From NCBI GenBank assembly GCA_039621445.1, contig CP154955.1, positions 14,013,307 through 14,077,306 on the forward strand: 64,000 nucleotides of DNA, in the 5' to 3' direction. The DNA is from Euglena gracilis (lineage: Eukaryota; Euglenida; Euglenophyceae; Euglenales). Positions within the stretch are counted from its first letter, which is position 1. Each line of letters opens with the position of its first letter. The position numbers and the translations under genes were made by a program. The notes below the pieces were generated by a model that was given only the letters and a program-made list of their open reading frames with translations, did not search any database and was not told the origin of the DNA. Below are positions 1 to 12,609 of this stretch, piece by piece.

Positions 1-291
1 GTTTTCCCCAACAGCGGTGATTTTTGGACCAAAAATTTCCTCCCGCACCGTCAGTGCCAAAGGAATTTTTTTGAGGTACGATGATGTCCCCACCTCCGGG
101 GCAGGCGGGTGGTCTACCCCCCAGGTTCTCCCCCCACCACCAGGGCTATACAGGATCCGGATTTTTTTTATAAGAAATTGATTACCTGGGGGGGCGTCAC
201 CTCCCCGGAGCAGGCTTCTACTTAAGGGATTGCAGTACCCCCCCGGGGGGGGGCTGGACTGCAGCTAGTCCAAATTTGGCTAGTGGGATTT

Positions 292-322
292 CTAGCAGAC
301 CCCCCGGGGGGGGGTCTGCTAG
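292..322. repeat. Hairpin with C/G-tract loop
   Basis: CTAGCAGACCCCC is followed immediately by GGGGGGGGTCTGCTAG, a near-perfect inverted repeat. The same words (GGGGTCTGCTAGCAGGGC) recur at 617-636. Confidence 0.7.
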
Positions 323-443
323 CAGGGCATAGCTGCGCCATGCATCCCCCACACAGAAAAGTGGGAAGAGGGTAGGAGGCAAGAGCAGCACTGGGGCGCA
401 AGGGTGTAGACCCACCCACGGGAACCACACCAACCACACAAGG

Positions 444-640
444 TGAGTGTATGTCCCTACAGCGCTGGAATTACACCAGAGTTACTCACCCGGCCAGGGG
501 GAGCAACAAAAGAGGACTGGTGTAAGGGGTCCCTGGCCACTCACCACGCAGCAAACTGGGCCAGAAGCGAAGTTAGCGCCGGCCATAAACAGACAAGAAG
601 CCTTAGTGCAACTAAGGGGGTCTGCTAGCAGGGCTAGTGG
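444..640 (+). repeat. Dispersed repeat family E, copy 1
   Basis: A roughly 150-200 bp unit with ACTCACCCGGCCAGG, CTGGCCACTCAC and GCGCCGGCCATAAACAGACA. It recurs inverted at about 59590-59745 and directly at about 63490-63600 within this window. No coding sense. Confidence 0.75.
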
Positions 641-914
641 AAATTTTTTTCCAGTGACCGGCGCCGGAAATACCCCCAAAAATCCTCCAAAAATGGACGG
701 ACTCCCAAAAATAACCAGAAATGCCCGTTTTTGGCCATTTCTGTGGAATTTTTGGAACAAAATCAGTCAAAAACCTATTAAAAACCTCATTTCCACCTCG
801 GCGCACAGCGCCGGAGGAAAATTTTTTTTCCAGTTCGGGGGACCCCCGGGCCCCCCCCCCCCCCGGCTCATCAGCGGGGCCCTGCTGACGCGCCGCGCTC
901 TGCCTGCCGCGCAG

Positions 915-3437
915 CGTGCCGCAGGTTGCGAAGCAGGCACACATCCAGCGGCTGGTGGCGCTGTTCAGCCTCGGGGACATCGCGGCGTACCAGATTGGCG
1001 GCGAGGCCGGTCCGGGGACATAGGGTCACTTGCTTTTTTACTGTTTATTCTTTTTTTGTGTGCATTGTGCGTGTGGGTATGTGTTGTGTGATGTGCTGTG
1101 CTGTGCTGTGCTGTGTTGTGTTGTGTTGTGTTGTGTTGTGTTGTGTTGTGTTGTGTTGTGTTGTGTTGTGTTGTGTTGTGTGCATGTGTGTGTGTGTGTG
1201 TGTGTTGTGGCGTGTGTTGTGTGTGGGCGGTCCCCCCCCCCTTTTGGCAGGTAAGGTTTTGTTGGCAGCACAGTATTGGCTGCAGAAACGCACATTATGG
1301 ACGAGCCTCCAGCTGAGCTCACCCCCCAGTCGCTGGCGGTGGCCACCGTGGCTGTGGAATTGGCTTCCAACCCTTCGGTTCTACTGCTCAGCCAGGCTGC
1401 CATCCTTTCTGCGCAGGTGCTGCTGTTTCCCCCATTTCATGTTCCCCTGACAATCATTTTCCCGATGGTTTCCGTTTGTTTTTCCCCCGCATTTTTTCCC
1501 GTCTGATTTTTTCTTTTCATTTTTGCCACATTTACTGTCAGGCATTTTGAAGGCGGCATACCAACCCCTGGGAACTGTCATGCCACAGGAGTTTTTCAAA
1601 CTACCTCCAACCGTCCGTCTTGAGATACCGAGGAGCTGTCGGCATCTTGCGAACCCCCGCACTGGCGACCCATGGTGATGGCGATGGGAGAGCACCTTTT
1701 TTGGAGGTTCCTTCATGATTTGGTTTGAAACTGAACCCTTGTCCAGCGACCGACCCCCCCCCCCAGACAGAGGACAGAGATTACTGGTTGTTGAGCACAG
1801 GGGGTACCTCCCCCAAATAATACCCCCTGGGGTATTGTTTTTTCGACCGAAGTCCCGGCCTGAAGGGGGGATATTGGGGGGGGGGTAATAGCACCTCAAA
1901 TTTTTCGAAATTTTTTGAAGTCCCGTAGGAACCAAAATAGTGCCAAAACCCCCCCTTGGGGTCATTTTTGTACTTTCTTATGAAATTTACCATTTTTTGG
2001 AGGTCAGATGATCCAGAAAAATCGATTTTTTCGTGATTTGTTGTCAGAAATTGTGATTTTCCCAACATTTTCAGGTCAAAATCCGGGCCTTCGGCCCGAA
2101 ACCGGGGGGGGGGTATTAACCCAGTCGCTGAAGTCGGACCACGAGGGGGGGTATTATTGGGGGGAGGGTTTATTGTCTATCCAACCTGCCAGTGTTGGTC
2201 TTGATGCCAGCCGACCTGCCAGGCAACAGCTCCTTGCGTTGGGGGGGGGGAGTGGGCGTTTGCTTTTGAATCTTCCGGAACCCATCTGTGAACCATGCAA
2301 TGAGCAGAGCACTGAGTCCTTCTTTGGACATTTCCAGATGGGCAAGCCCATGCAGCAGCAGGACAAAATGGGAAAATGCGATGGACCCTTCGCCGAGGCC
2401 ATACCAGTTGGGGGGGGGGCTGGTTCAGGCGGTTGGGCAGTTGGACAGTTTTTTCAACCCCCCCCCCCTGCAGCACCAGGATGGGGGCTCTGCGGCGGAC
2501 GACGTCACGACGGGGCTGGACTGGGCCGCCATGCAGCGGCTGCTGCCGGCACTGCGGGCCCTGCGGCAGGACGGGCGGGCGCTGGTGCTGGCGGCCAGGG
2601 GTGGCCTTCAGATGTCGGAAGGCACCATCCCATTCCTCGGAAAAATGCAAATAATGGAGGTGGGGAAGAAGATCTAAAAAGAAAACACAAAATGTTAATT
2701 CCCCCAAAAGTTTAATTGTGTAAAAAAGCACATAATGCATGAATAAAGGAAATTGTGAACTCTTAAGATTCTATGAACAACGAAAAAAGGGAAAGCATGC
2801 AATTTGCATTTTCGCCCCTGCCTCGATATCAGGGATTTTTTTTAAGTCGTGGACCCCCGGGGGGGTTGGGTGGGTGGGTCCGGCCGACCCCCCGGGGGAT
2901 CCCCCCGGAGGAGGTGGGATATACTTTTTGGCGCCAAAAATTTTTGAAAAGTGCTATTTTTAGCACTTTTCGCGATTTTCCAACCATTTTTTTTGTGGGT
3001 CCCCCCCCCGGGACCCCCCCTCCCAGGAGGCCCCCAGGGGTGGGTCGGTGGAGGGACCCCCCCTCCCCGGCCTTAAAAAAAATCCCTGCTGGATATCTAG
3101 AAATGGGGAGACAGGTCTGGGGACGCGCAATTAGAGAGGCAGAGGGGGGAGCTGACTTCATCATCATCATGTTCTGTGTTTCTTGTTGTTGAACAATCCT
3201 CTCCTGGAACGCATGTCAAGCGAGGTGTTTGCTAACATTGTTCTTGGTCGTGCATACCAAAAAGCATCTTGCCACTGATACCAAGAAAAACAGCATGAGA
3301 GAAGGTGTTCTTCTTCCGGACACCACGTCTTTGCACCTTGCCCCTTGTATTTTTTTCAGTCACTTTGAATAACGAAATAAAAATGTTTACAACTAGCGCT
3401 ATAGACACCCACCCACACACACACACACCCACCCACC

Positions 3438-3492
<55 letters not shown>

Positions 3493-6400
3493 ACACCTAC
3501 ACCCACACCCACACCCACACCCACACACACCCACACCCACACACACACGCGCGCGCGCGCGCGCACCCAGCCACTCGCCCACACACACACCACCTCCAGC
3601 CAACCCCTGCCTGGTGGCCCATCAGCCCTCGCTGGACCTGCTTGCATTGGTGGACACCCTGGTGGTACTGCGGGGAGGACAGGTGATGTGTGCCGGCGAC
3701 GCCACTTTCGGCCAGGGCCGTGGGGAGGTCCCCCCCAAAAAAATATGGTGGACCAGTGTGGGGCTGGGTCAGCAACTCTGGCGGGACTGGGCGGCCCAGC
3801 CACCGCACAGGTAAAACTCAGGGAGAGACACCACCGTTTTTTTTTGACCTTCTCCAATTTGTGCTCTGGTGTTTTTTGTTGCTTTGGTCCAGAGCCATGG
3901 CCCCTGGTTCCGGGTGTGCGGAGCTGATCGACTTCCTGCACACCGCCTTGGGGCGGCTCGCAGCGCATGAAAGCACTGCGCTTTCAAAGTTCAGTGTGTT
4001 GTATGGGCTTTGAGAGGTGTCCGTCCGTGTTCGTATATTTTTTGAGGTTTGGTTCCACAGGGGAGTGGGCAGGGATGTTGGCACGCCTTTGCCCAATCCC
4101 CAAGGGATTTTATGCACCTTCGGCATAAGTTCCGAATTTTTTTGGCCTTAACCTGCGTTGAACCCGACCCTGATTTCCTGGTCTCGCGCCACCCCAACAA
4201 CATCCCGGAGGTGCCTCGTTACCGCGCGGAGCAGAATGCTGTGCATTGGATTCTGAGCTCAAGGTTTGATATATACAGAGGGTGTATTGGGTAGAGAGGC
4301 GGTGTCCCCCCCCATCCCCCCCACCCTCCCCCCTTCGAGATTGGGGGGGAGACGTTCGGATCCTCCTACCTGCCAGGGGGTCCAGACTGACCTTGAGGGA
4401 CGCCCCAAAACCCCCCAAGTCAAATCTTTTTGAGGGGCATTTTTGACAAGTTTTTTTTTTGCCCAAAATTGGTCAGAAAATTGTCAAAAATGCCCCCAAA
4501 ATGACATTTTGGGCCGATTGGGGGGGGGGGCAAATCTTCCGGCCCCGCCCCACGCTGGGCCAAAAAGCAGTCACGCAGACCGCACACTGTTTTAGGGCCC
4601 AGGTGGGTGGGGGTGTCCCTCCCCCTGTACCGGAGGGGGTCCGACCTTATATCGAACCCTGGCTGAGCCTCGTCCGCGACCGGGAGACGGACATCGCGGA
4701 GCAATACGAGCGTAGCGCGCTGTGGGCCACGAATGCCCATGCAGTCCGGGCGGTGCGGGGGCCGGGGGGGGGGGGCGCCGCCGGCACAGAACACGAGCGC
4801 CCCCTCCTTGAAAAGGCCACGTCAAAGGAGGTTCTTTTTAATGGTTGGTGACTTGGCGAGAGGCCAGGCAAAGCCTACCCAGGGCTGGGGGGCGGCCAAG
4901 TGGGCACCCCCAGAGAGCACCCACTTTTTTTCCAATTTTGGACGCAAATCGCCCCGCCATCAAACAACTGGAAGCTGCACGCGACACTTTTTTGGACCTA
5001 ATGCACATTGGCAGTAGTTGTGCAAGTCAAGTCAGTGGATGCAATTAGGTGAACCACCATATGATTTTGCAATTTGCACCCACCTTTTCCTTTCGTGTTG
5101 CATTTTTGGAGCACGCAAGTTTTCTAAGTTCCCTCCTGTGGAACAATGTTCAGTCCCGCGGAGCTCCTAAAGGATTTTACATGCGACTTACATATTTTTG
5201 CATTTTTTTGCTTTTTTTTGCATTGCATAATTTGAGGTGCTTTGTTACATATCCCCCCCAGTCAGGATTTTGCTGGACTCCTTTTGTGTCAGAATCCCAT
5301 GTCGAACAACCCCCCCCCCCTGCACCCTGGCCACCAGTTGTTGGAGTTTGGGGGGAGAACCCTGCTGTCGAATTATCAGAGTCCCTGGTACCGGCTGACC
5401 TGTTGGCGGGGCATTGAGTGAGTGGTGGTTTTGCAGGGGGGTCAGACCCCCCCCCCCCCAGGGGGGAGGGGGTACCACCCCCCCCCACACTCACTTACCT
5501 ACCCCCCCCCGGGAAACTGTCATGCCCGAGAACCTGTCAGGGTCCCGCCCGGGAAACTGTCAGGTCGCCGGTGCCGGCCAACCTGTCAGTATAGGAAGTT
5601 GTCAGGGTCCCCGGTACCGGCCAACCTGTCAGGTGACAGTTTCCCAGGGGGGGGGTAGGTAACACAGTCCGGATCCAAAGCAAAGACCCCCTACGGCATG
5701 TTTTCTATCGAACCCTGGGGTGTGGAATGGGCGGAATAGCTGGCGGCTCGGTCTCATGTGCCGGTGTGCGGCTGCCTTCCGCCAAACCGCAACCTGCATG
5801 GGCGGGCTTCTTTTCCAACCCCCCCCCCAGGGTGCCTCTGCCCAGGGTTTGATATAAGGAGGGCGTACATGGTTTAGGTGGGGGGTGTCCCCCCCACCCC
5901 CCCCTCCTGGCCCGCAGGGGGGGGTCCGGACCACCCCCCCCCACCTGCCAGGGGGGTCCGGACCGTCCCTGAGGGGGGTATCTGGGACCCCCCCCAAAAA
6001 GGGTCAATTTTTTCCTCCGGCGCTTCGTGCCGAATTTTTTTTGCATTTTTGGCACATTTTTGCCCAAAAAGTGCCCAAAATGGCACTTTTGGTCGTTTTG
6101 GGGGGGTCAAAAATTTTCGGTCACCCAGACCGCGCAACTGTTTGGGTGGGGGGGTGTCCCCCCAACCCCCCCCTCCTGGCCCGCAGGGGGGGGTCCGGAC
6201 CACCCCCCCTCACCTGTCCTTGTATCGAACCCTGCCTCTGCCCCCACAGCAATCAGGCAATCGGTTCCCGGGGGAGGGGGTGCGTCGAAGGTCCCGGTGG
6301 CCCCTTCCCCCGGCCTGTCGCCAGCGGCTGGAGGCGGCCGCTGCCATGGACCCCGCGGCGGCGGACCCGACGGCCGCTGCGGGGCCCCACGGGTACCAGA

Positions 6401-7303
6401 CGCCCCGGCCGATGCAGTTCGCCCTGCTGCTGCAGAAGTGGGGCCAGCCGGCTCTCTGATGCCTGGAATGGGAAATAATGGGCACCTTCAGCTATTCTCA
6501 AAAGTGTGGGGAAAGTGATTCTCTACTTTCCCCCAAATCAGTCAGCGGATTCCTGCTTCCCCTATTTTCATTATTAACAAACCTTCACAATATTTAAGTC
6601 AGCTCTGCCACCCAAACATTTTGCAGCTTCCGCCGCCTAAGTCTCTGACCTTGTTCTCCGGGGAGAATACTTCCAGCGGGCATGGACAAAGCCAAACGAT
6701 CAATGGCGCCGGACAGAGGCACAAAGCACAGCACAGCAACACTCTGCGCAACGCTACAACAAGACTATCCAACACAAAACTCACGCACAAAACGCTCTCT
6801 GCGTGTCCACTGGTGGGGCACGTCCACGCCTGCTGAGGGCGTCTGCGGCCGGCCGCATCCACTGGCGGTGCCACGTGTACAATTGGTCCCGTGTCGCGAC
6901 GTCCGTGATGCTGGGGCTGGTGGTGGGCAGCGCCTTCTGGCAGATCCACGTGAGGGACCAGCAGTCTGCCCCGGCCGCTGCTGAGCTGGGGGGTTGTGTG
7001 CCGGCTGCGTCTCACCCTGACCCCCCTCCCCCTGCACCTCCCCTCCGTGGAAAGTTCTTCCCGCCAACAGTTGCTGATCAGGGCCGACCGGAGCGCCAAA
7101 TGGAAAGTGGACCGTGGGTGCCCCCCCCCCTCCGGAAGGTGCCACAGACGGGCCGGGAGAGGAAACAAGGGTTGGTCGGATCGGTGGGTTGACAATGGTG
7201 GGTTGTCAAGGGAGGTATACACACGTATACATATACATGATATGTGTGTGTGTATATATAAACATATATATGTGTATATATATTATATGTAAATATATAT
7301 ATT

Positions 7304-7334
<31 letters not shown>

Positions 7335-10300
7335 ATATATATAATATATATATTATATATATATATCATGGTCAGACCCTTCCTGCACTCAATGTTGACT
7401 TTTGCCATGGGTGGTTTTCTGCTGTGGGGGGCAGAAGCACCCCTGGGGGGGGTTCGAAAAGAAGCCCACCCATGGAGGTTGCGGTTTACCGGCACAAGGG
7501 ACAGCTATTCCACCCAACGCCCATTCCCACCCATTCCACACCCCAGGGTTCGATAGAAAATATTCTGTAGGGGGCTTTGGACCCACGGTCCAAGAGTGAT
7601 CCGGAACCGCACCCCCCCAAGGTCAAAAATCTTCCTTCCGGCACTTTGTGTCGGAAATTTTTCACCACCGATCGCAAAGTGGTTATTTTGACTTTGCCGC
7701 TGCCGTTTAGGTGGTTGGTAGTGTCCCCCCTCCTTCACCTGGGGGGGGGGTCCGGACCCCCATCTGGCCTTATGTCAAACCCTGCCCCTCCCCCAGTTCC
7801 TCTGGACAGCATTGCCCGGACCCGCCTTCTCCCTGGTCAGCGTGCAGTACCTCTCAATGGTCTTCATGGGGTTCCTCTTCATGAACACGGCCAGGGATGG
7901 ATGGGAAGAGTCCAGTGAGGGTTCCCCTCACAAAAATTCAGAGGGGAATAATGTTGGATGTCGCGAGAAATGCGGGACGCCCGGTTAAAACCGCCAAGGA
8001 TGGGAAACATTTGTGAAATCTTTTAGGCATTCTCAGGTGAAATCCCATCAAATACAAGGTTTTCTGAACTCCAAAAGTATAAAATTGCTAAAATTCTTGC
8101 AAAAAAAAAACCGAAAAATGGCCAGGTTCCTTTTTTTTTGGCATTGTTTTTTCAAAGTCAATAATAAACAAAAAAGGTGATAACTGAAAATTTGATATCC
8201 ATATCAAAAACCGCGCAGAGATCGGAAGAATATTTTCGCATTTACAATAGAGAAATTAGATTTTTGAGAGACTTGCTGCCAGACAGATTCTTCCAACGGT
8301 GGGAAATGTGCTGCACCAAATGTTCGTCCAGGAATTTTACAACAGCATTAACTCCTGTCCAGGTTTAGTAGTTTCCCGGGCAGGACCCCGGCAGGTCCTT
8401 GGGCGGGACGGTCGGCGTGGATCCACAGACAACAAATCCCCCCGCCCCTGCTGCCCGGTGCAGGGAGTGGTGTCGCGGGAGCGCAGCGTGTACTACTGCG
8501 ACAAGGCCCGGCACATGTACTCCCCCTGGATCCTGAACGGCGTGATGGCGCTCTGGGAGCAGGACATCACTGAAGCTGGAGTTGCGACCCCACCACATCC
8601 AGAGGGGGTAGGGGGAGAAGAGTAGCCAGCTATTTAATTAATAATTAATTTAATTTAATTATTAAGTTTTTAAGTTTAAAGTTTAATTATTTAATTATTA
8701 AGTTTATTTATTATTATAATTAAGTTTTAGCCAGCCAGCCAGCCAGTCAGCCAGCCAACAGCCTGTTTCCAGCCTGGCTCAAAATCTCCATCCCGTGAGC
8801 TGGAACCCGGGGTGGGGGTCGCAAATGACGTCCTGTCTGTCGAGTCTTTGTTGATCTGCTTCAACAGCCTTGTGGCGATCGCCATATTTTACCCCACCCA
8901 AGGCCCTGGGGCGAATCTCGGAGGAATGGATTGTATTTGGTGCATCATGGAAGTGCATTTTGACAAAAACCATGCAGGCATTCTGGGGTTAAATGTTCTA
9001 TGAGCGAGCACACAAAAACACATAAGCGTGCACACACACACATGCATATCGCACATGCATACACGCACACATGCACACACGCACACACATGTGCACGCGC
9101 GCACGCACGCCCACGTGGGCTGGGGAGGGGGGATGCAAAGGATGGGCTGAAGTGGGCATGGTTCTGAATGGGAGGGGACAAGACCCATCGATTGAGAATT
9201 ACCGTTCAAAGAAAAGCATAGCAAAAAGAGTTTCAACACCCGGTCTGTAAGTGCATGTATTGTATATGTGCCCATCTGTGTGTGTGTGTTGTTTATTTTG
9301 TGTGTGTCCGTTGTGTGCGTTGTGTCCGTTGTGTGCGTTGTTGCGCACCTTTGTGTGCGCGCTCGTTGTGTGGGTGTGGGTTTGTGTTGTGTAAGGAGGT
9401 AGGTGCGTAGGCGTGTTGTGTGTGTGTGTGTGTGTGCACGTGTGTGCATCTGTGCTTGCATGTGGGCACCCAAATTGTACCGAAGAGAAAAAGACACACA
9501 ACACAGCACACACACACACACACAATTTTTTCGTGCAATTGCAGATTTTTGGTGCTGCCCGAAGCCGTGGCTTTATGGTGCATCTCAACACGGAGTTCGG
9601 CGTCATTGTCTTCTGGTACTGGAATTTTGTGTTGACCAGGGAGCGGCCGAGGCCTGTCGCAGCAATGGAAGAGCCCCCATTGTCTGAAGGTGAGTGCATT
9701 GAGTCGTTCAGGACCGTATATCCATTTAACACTTCGTGACCCCCTGGGGGGTGGGTTGGGTTGCTCATGTACGCAGAGAAAAGGGCCACTTGTGGTGGAT
9801 AAATTGACAATTGAATTAGAGATAAAACGAAGGAAGGAAGGAAGGGAGGGAAGGAGGGAGGGAGGGAGGGAGGGAAGGAAGGAAGGAGGGAAGGAAATAA
9901 ATTACCAAATTCTTGGCATACAGATGAATGAGTGCATAGATGGACAGTTGTAGATATGGATGAAACGAATGAAACCCCCAAGACCTCGCTAGGCTCTGCG
10001 GAAATCAACCCGCCCTGGTCTTTGTGGCATTCTTTCCCCCCACGCAGCACATTGTTCCCCCCCCCTTCCCCCTCGCCCCCCCCTCCCTGCCGCCGTACAT
10101 TCTGTTCTCGACGCTGTTCGGGCTGCTGTGCGGGCTGCTCATGCCCGTGCAGGAGCTGGTGTTGGTGCTGATGGGGGTGCTGGCCTGGCCATGGCTCACT
10201 ACTGTTCACCCCTTTTTCGATATTTGTCACACCAACCGCCCCCCTCCCATGAGATCCACCCAGTTTGTTGCTTTTGTCCCCCCCCCCCCCCCCCCGCCGT

Positions 10301-10787
10301 GGGAAGTCATCCCCTGGGCCCGAATTGGCTGACTGGTCACGTTGGAAAGTGGTCACCAAGGCTTTGGCCGCCGAGTCGTCACCGGTCGAAGTTTTTTTCC
10401 TGGCCCCTTCACAAATTTCATGGATTTTCAGCAAGTTTTGCAAAACATTTGGCATACTGGACCAAATACAAGAGGAGTTTGTTTTCATTGTCCCGTGTGA
10501 AAACATCTTTTGACGCCCGAAACGGAGTCTTCATTTCTGCCTCCCTCGAGGTTGTCCCCCCCCGGGGGGGTATCCGTAGGAGGAGGCTCGAGATCGAACG
10601 CTCGACCTCGAGCCTCCTCGAACATTTTTAAGCCCCCCCCCCTCTAGGGGGGGGCTCAAAAGGCGTTCGAGGAGGCTCTAGAGCCTCCTCGAACCGCGTT
10701 CGAGTAGGCTCTAGAGCCTACTCGAACCATGTTCGAGGAGGCTCTAGAGCCTCCTCGAACATGGTTCGAGGTTGTTCGAGGAGGCTC

Positions 10788-10834
<47 letters not shown>

Positions 10835-12563
10835 GAGGGAGAGGGAGGGAGAGAGAGATTCTGTGTGGTTTTGGGATGCTTACTGCTGGTGCATCTCCAT
10901 CTTTGCTCCTTTGTTGTTTGCAAATTTAATGACTGCGCCTGCCTGCCTGCAAAATTGTTCACCTGCAGATAAAACGGGTTTATTTTGTTAATGAAAGGGA
11001 TAGGGTTAGGTCGACTTGCACCCGAGAAGGGGTTGGCGGATAAAACGGGTTTATTTTGTTAATGAAAGGGATAGGGTTAGGTCGACTTGCACCCGAGAAG
11101 GGGTTGGCGGATAAAAGGGGTTTATTTTGTTAATGAAAGGGATAGGGTTAGGTCGACTTGCACCTGAGAAGGGGTTGGCAGATAAAAGGGGTTTATTTTG
11201 TTAATGAAAGGGATAGGGTTAGGTCGACTTGCACCCGAGAAGGGGTTGGCGGATAAAAAGGGTTTATTTTGTTAATGAAAGGGATAGGGTTAGGTCGACT
11301 TGCACCCGAGAAGGGGTTGGCGGATAAAAAGGGTTTATTTTGTTAATGAAAGGGATAGGGTTAGGTCGACTTGCACCCGAGAAGGGGTTGGCGGATAAAA
11401 AGGGTTTATTTTGTTAATGAAAGGGATAGGGTTAGGTCGACTTGCACCCGAGAAGGGGTTGGCGGATAAAAGGGGTTTATTTTGTTAATGAAAGGGATAG
11501 GGTTAGGTCGACTTGCACCCGAGAAGGGGTTGGCGGATAAAAGGGGTTTATTTTGTTAATGAAAGGGATAGGGTTAGGTCGACTTGCACCCGAGAAGGGG
11601 TTGGGCGGATAAAAGGGGTTTATTTTGTTAATGAAAGGGATAGGGTTAGGTCGACTTGCACCCGAGAAGGGGTTGGCGGATAAAAGGGGTTTATTTTGTT
11701 AATGAAAGGGGTAGGGTTAGGTCGACTTGCACCCGAGAAGGGGTTGGCAGATAAAAGGGGTTGGCGGATAAAAGGGGTTTATTTTGTTAATGAAAGGGAT
11801 ATGGTTAGGTCGACTTGCACCCGAGAAGGGGTTGGCGGATAAAAGGGGTTTATTTTGTTAATGAAAGGGGTAGGGTTAGGTCGACTTGCACCCGAGAAGG
11901 GGTTGGCAGATAAAAGGGGTTGGCGGATAAAAGGGGTTTATTTTGTTAATGAAAGGGATAGGGTTAGGTCGACTTGCACCCGAGAAGGGGTTGGCGGATA
12001 AAACGGGTTTATTTTGTTAATGAAAGGGGTAGGGTTAGGTCGACTTGCACCCGAGAAGGGGTTGGCAGATAAAAGGGGTTGGCGGATAAAAGGGGTTTAT
12101 TTTGTTAATGAAAGGGATATGGTTAGGTCGACTTGCACCCGAGAAGGGGTTGGCGGATAAAAGGGGTTTATTTTGTTAATGAAAGGGATGGGGTTAGGTC
12201 GACTTGCACCCGAGAAGGGGTTGGCGGATAAAACGGGTTTATTTTGTTAATGAAAGGGGTAGGGTTAGGTCGACTTGCACCCGAGAAGGGGTTGGCAGAT
12301 AAAAGGGGTTTATTTTGTTAATGAAAGGGAAAGGGTTAGGTCGACTTGCACCCGAGAAGGGGTTGGCAGATAAAAGGGGTTGGCGGATAAAAGGGGTTTA
12401 TTTTGTTAATGAAAGGGATAGGGTTAGGTCGACTTGCACCCGAGAAGGGGTTGGCGGATAAAAGGGGTTTATTTTGTTAATGAAAGGGATAGGGTTAGGC
12501 CGACTTGCACCCGAGAAGGGGTTGGCAGACAAAAGTCTATTGCAGATACAGGAATGATACTGG

Positions 12564-12609
<46 letters not shown>

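Larger units (their letters stand above)
1..914. other. Gene-less stretch: intron sequence of the ABC gene with repeats
   Basis: No exon recognised. It holds G/C homopolymer runs, a hairpin around 292-322 (CTAGCAGAC arms around a C/G run) and one copy of a dispersed repeat at about 444-640. Probably intronic, because the exon at 915 starts with one base completing a split codon. Confidence 0.5.

Noticed and set aside
9199-10506. 435-residue open frame on the minus strand
   Set aside because: It crosses ABC exons at 9545-9628 and 10048-10146 antisense and several microsatellites; its composition is repeat-driven and there is no recognisable domain.
10968-12530. 71-bp array as a CRISPR array
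   Set aside because: Units are contiguous with no unique spacers, in a eukaryotic intron.
10968-12530. True telomere or chromosome end
   Set aside because: Only two partial TTAGGG words per 71-bp unit, and single-copy gene exons lie on both sides.
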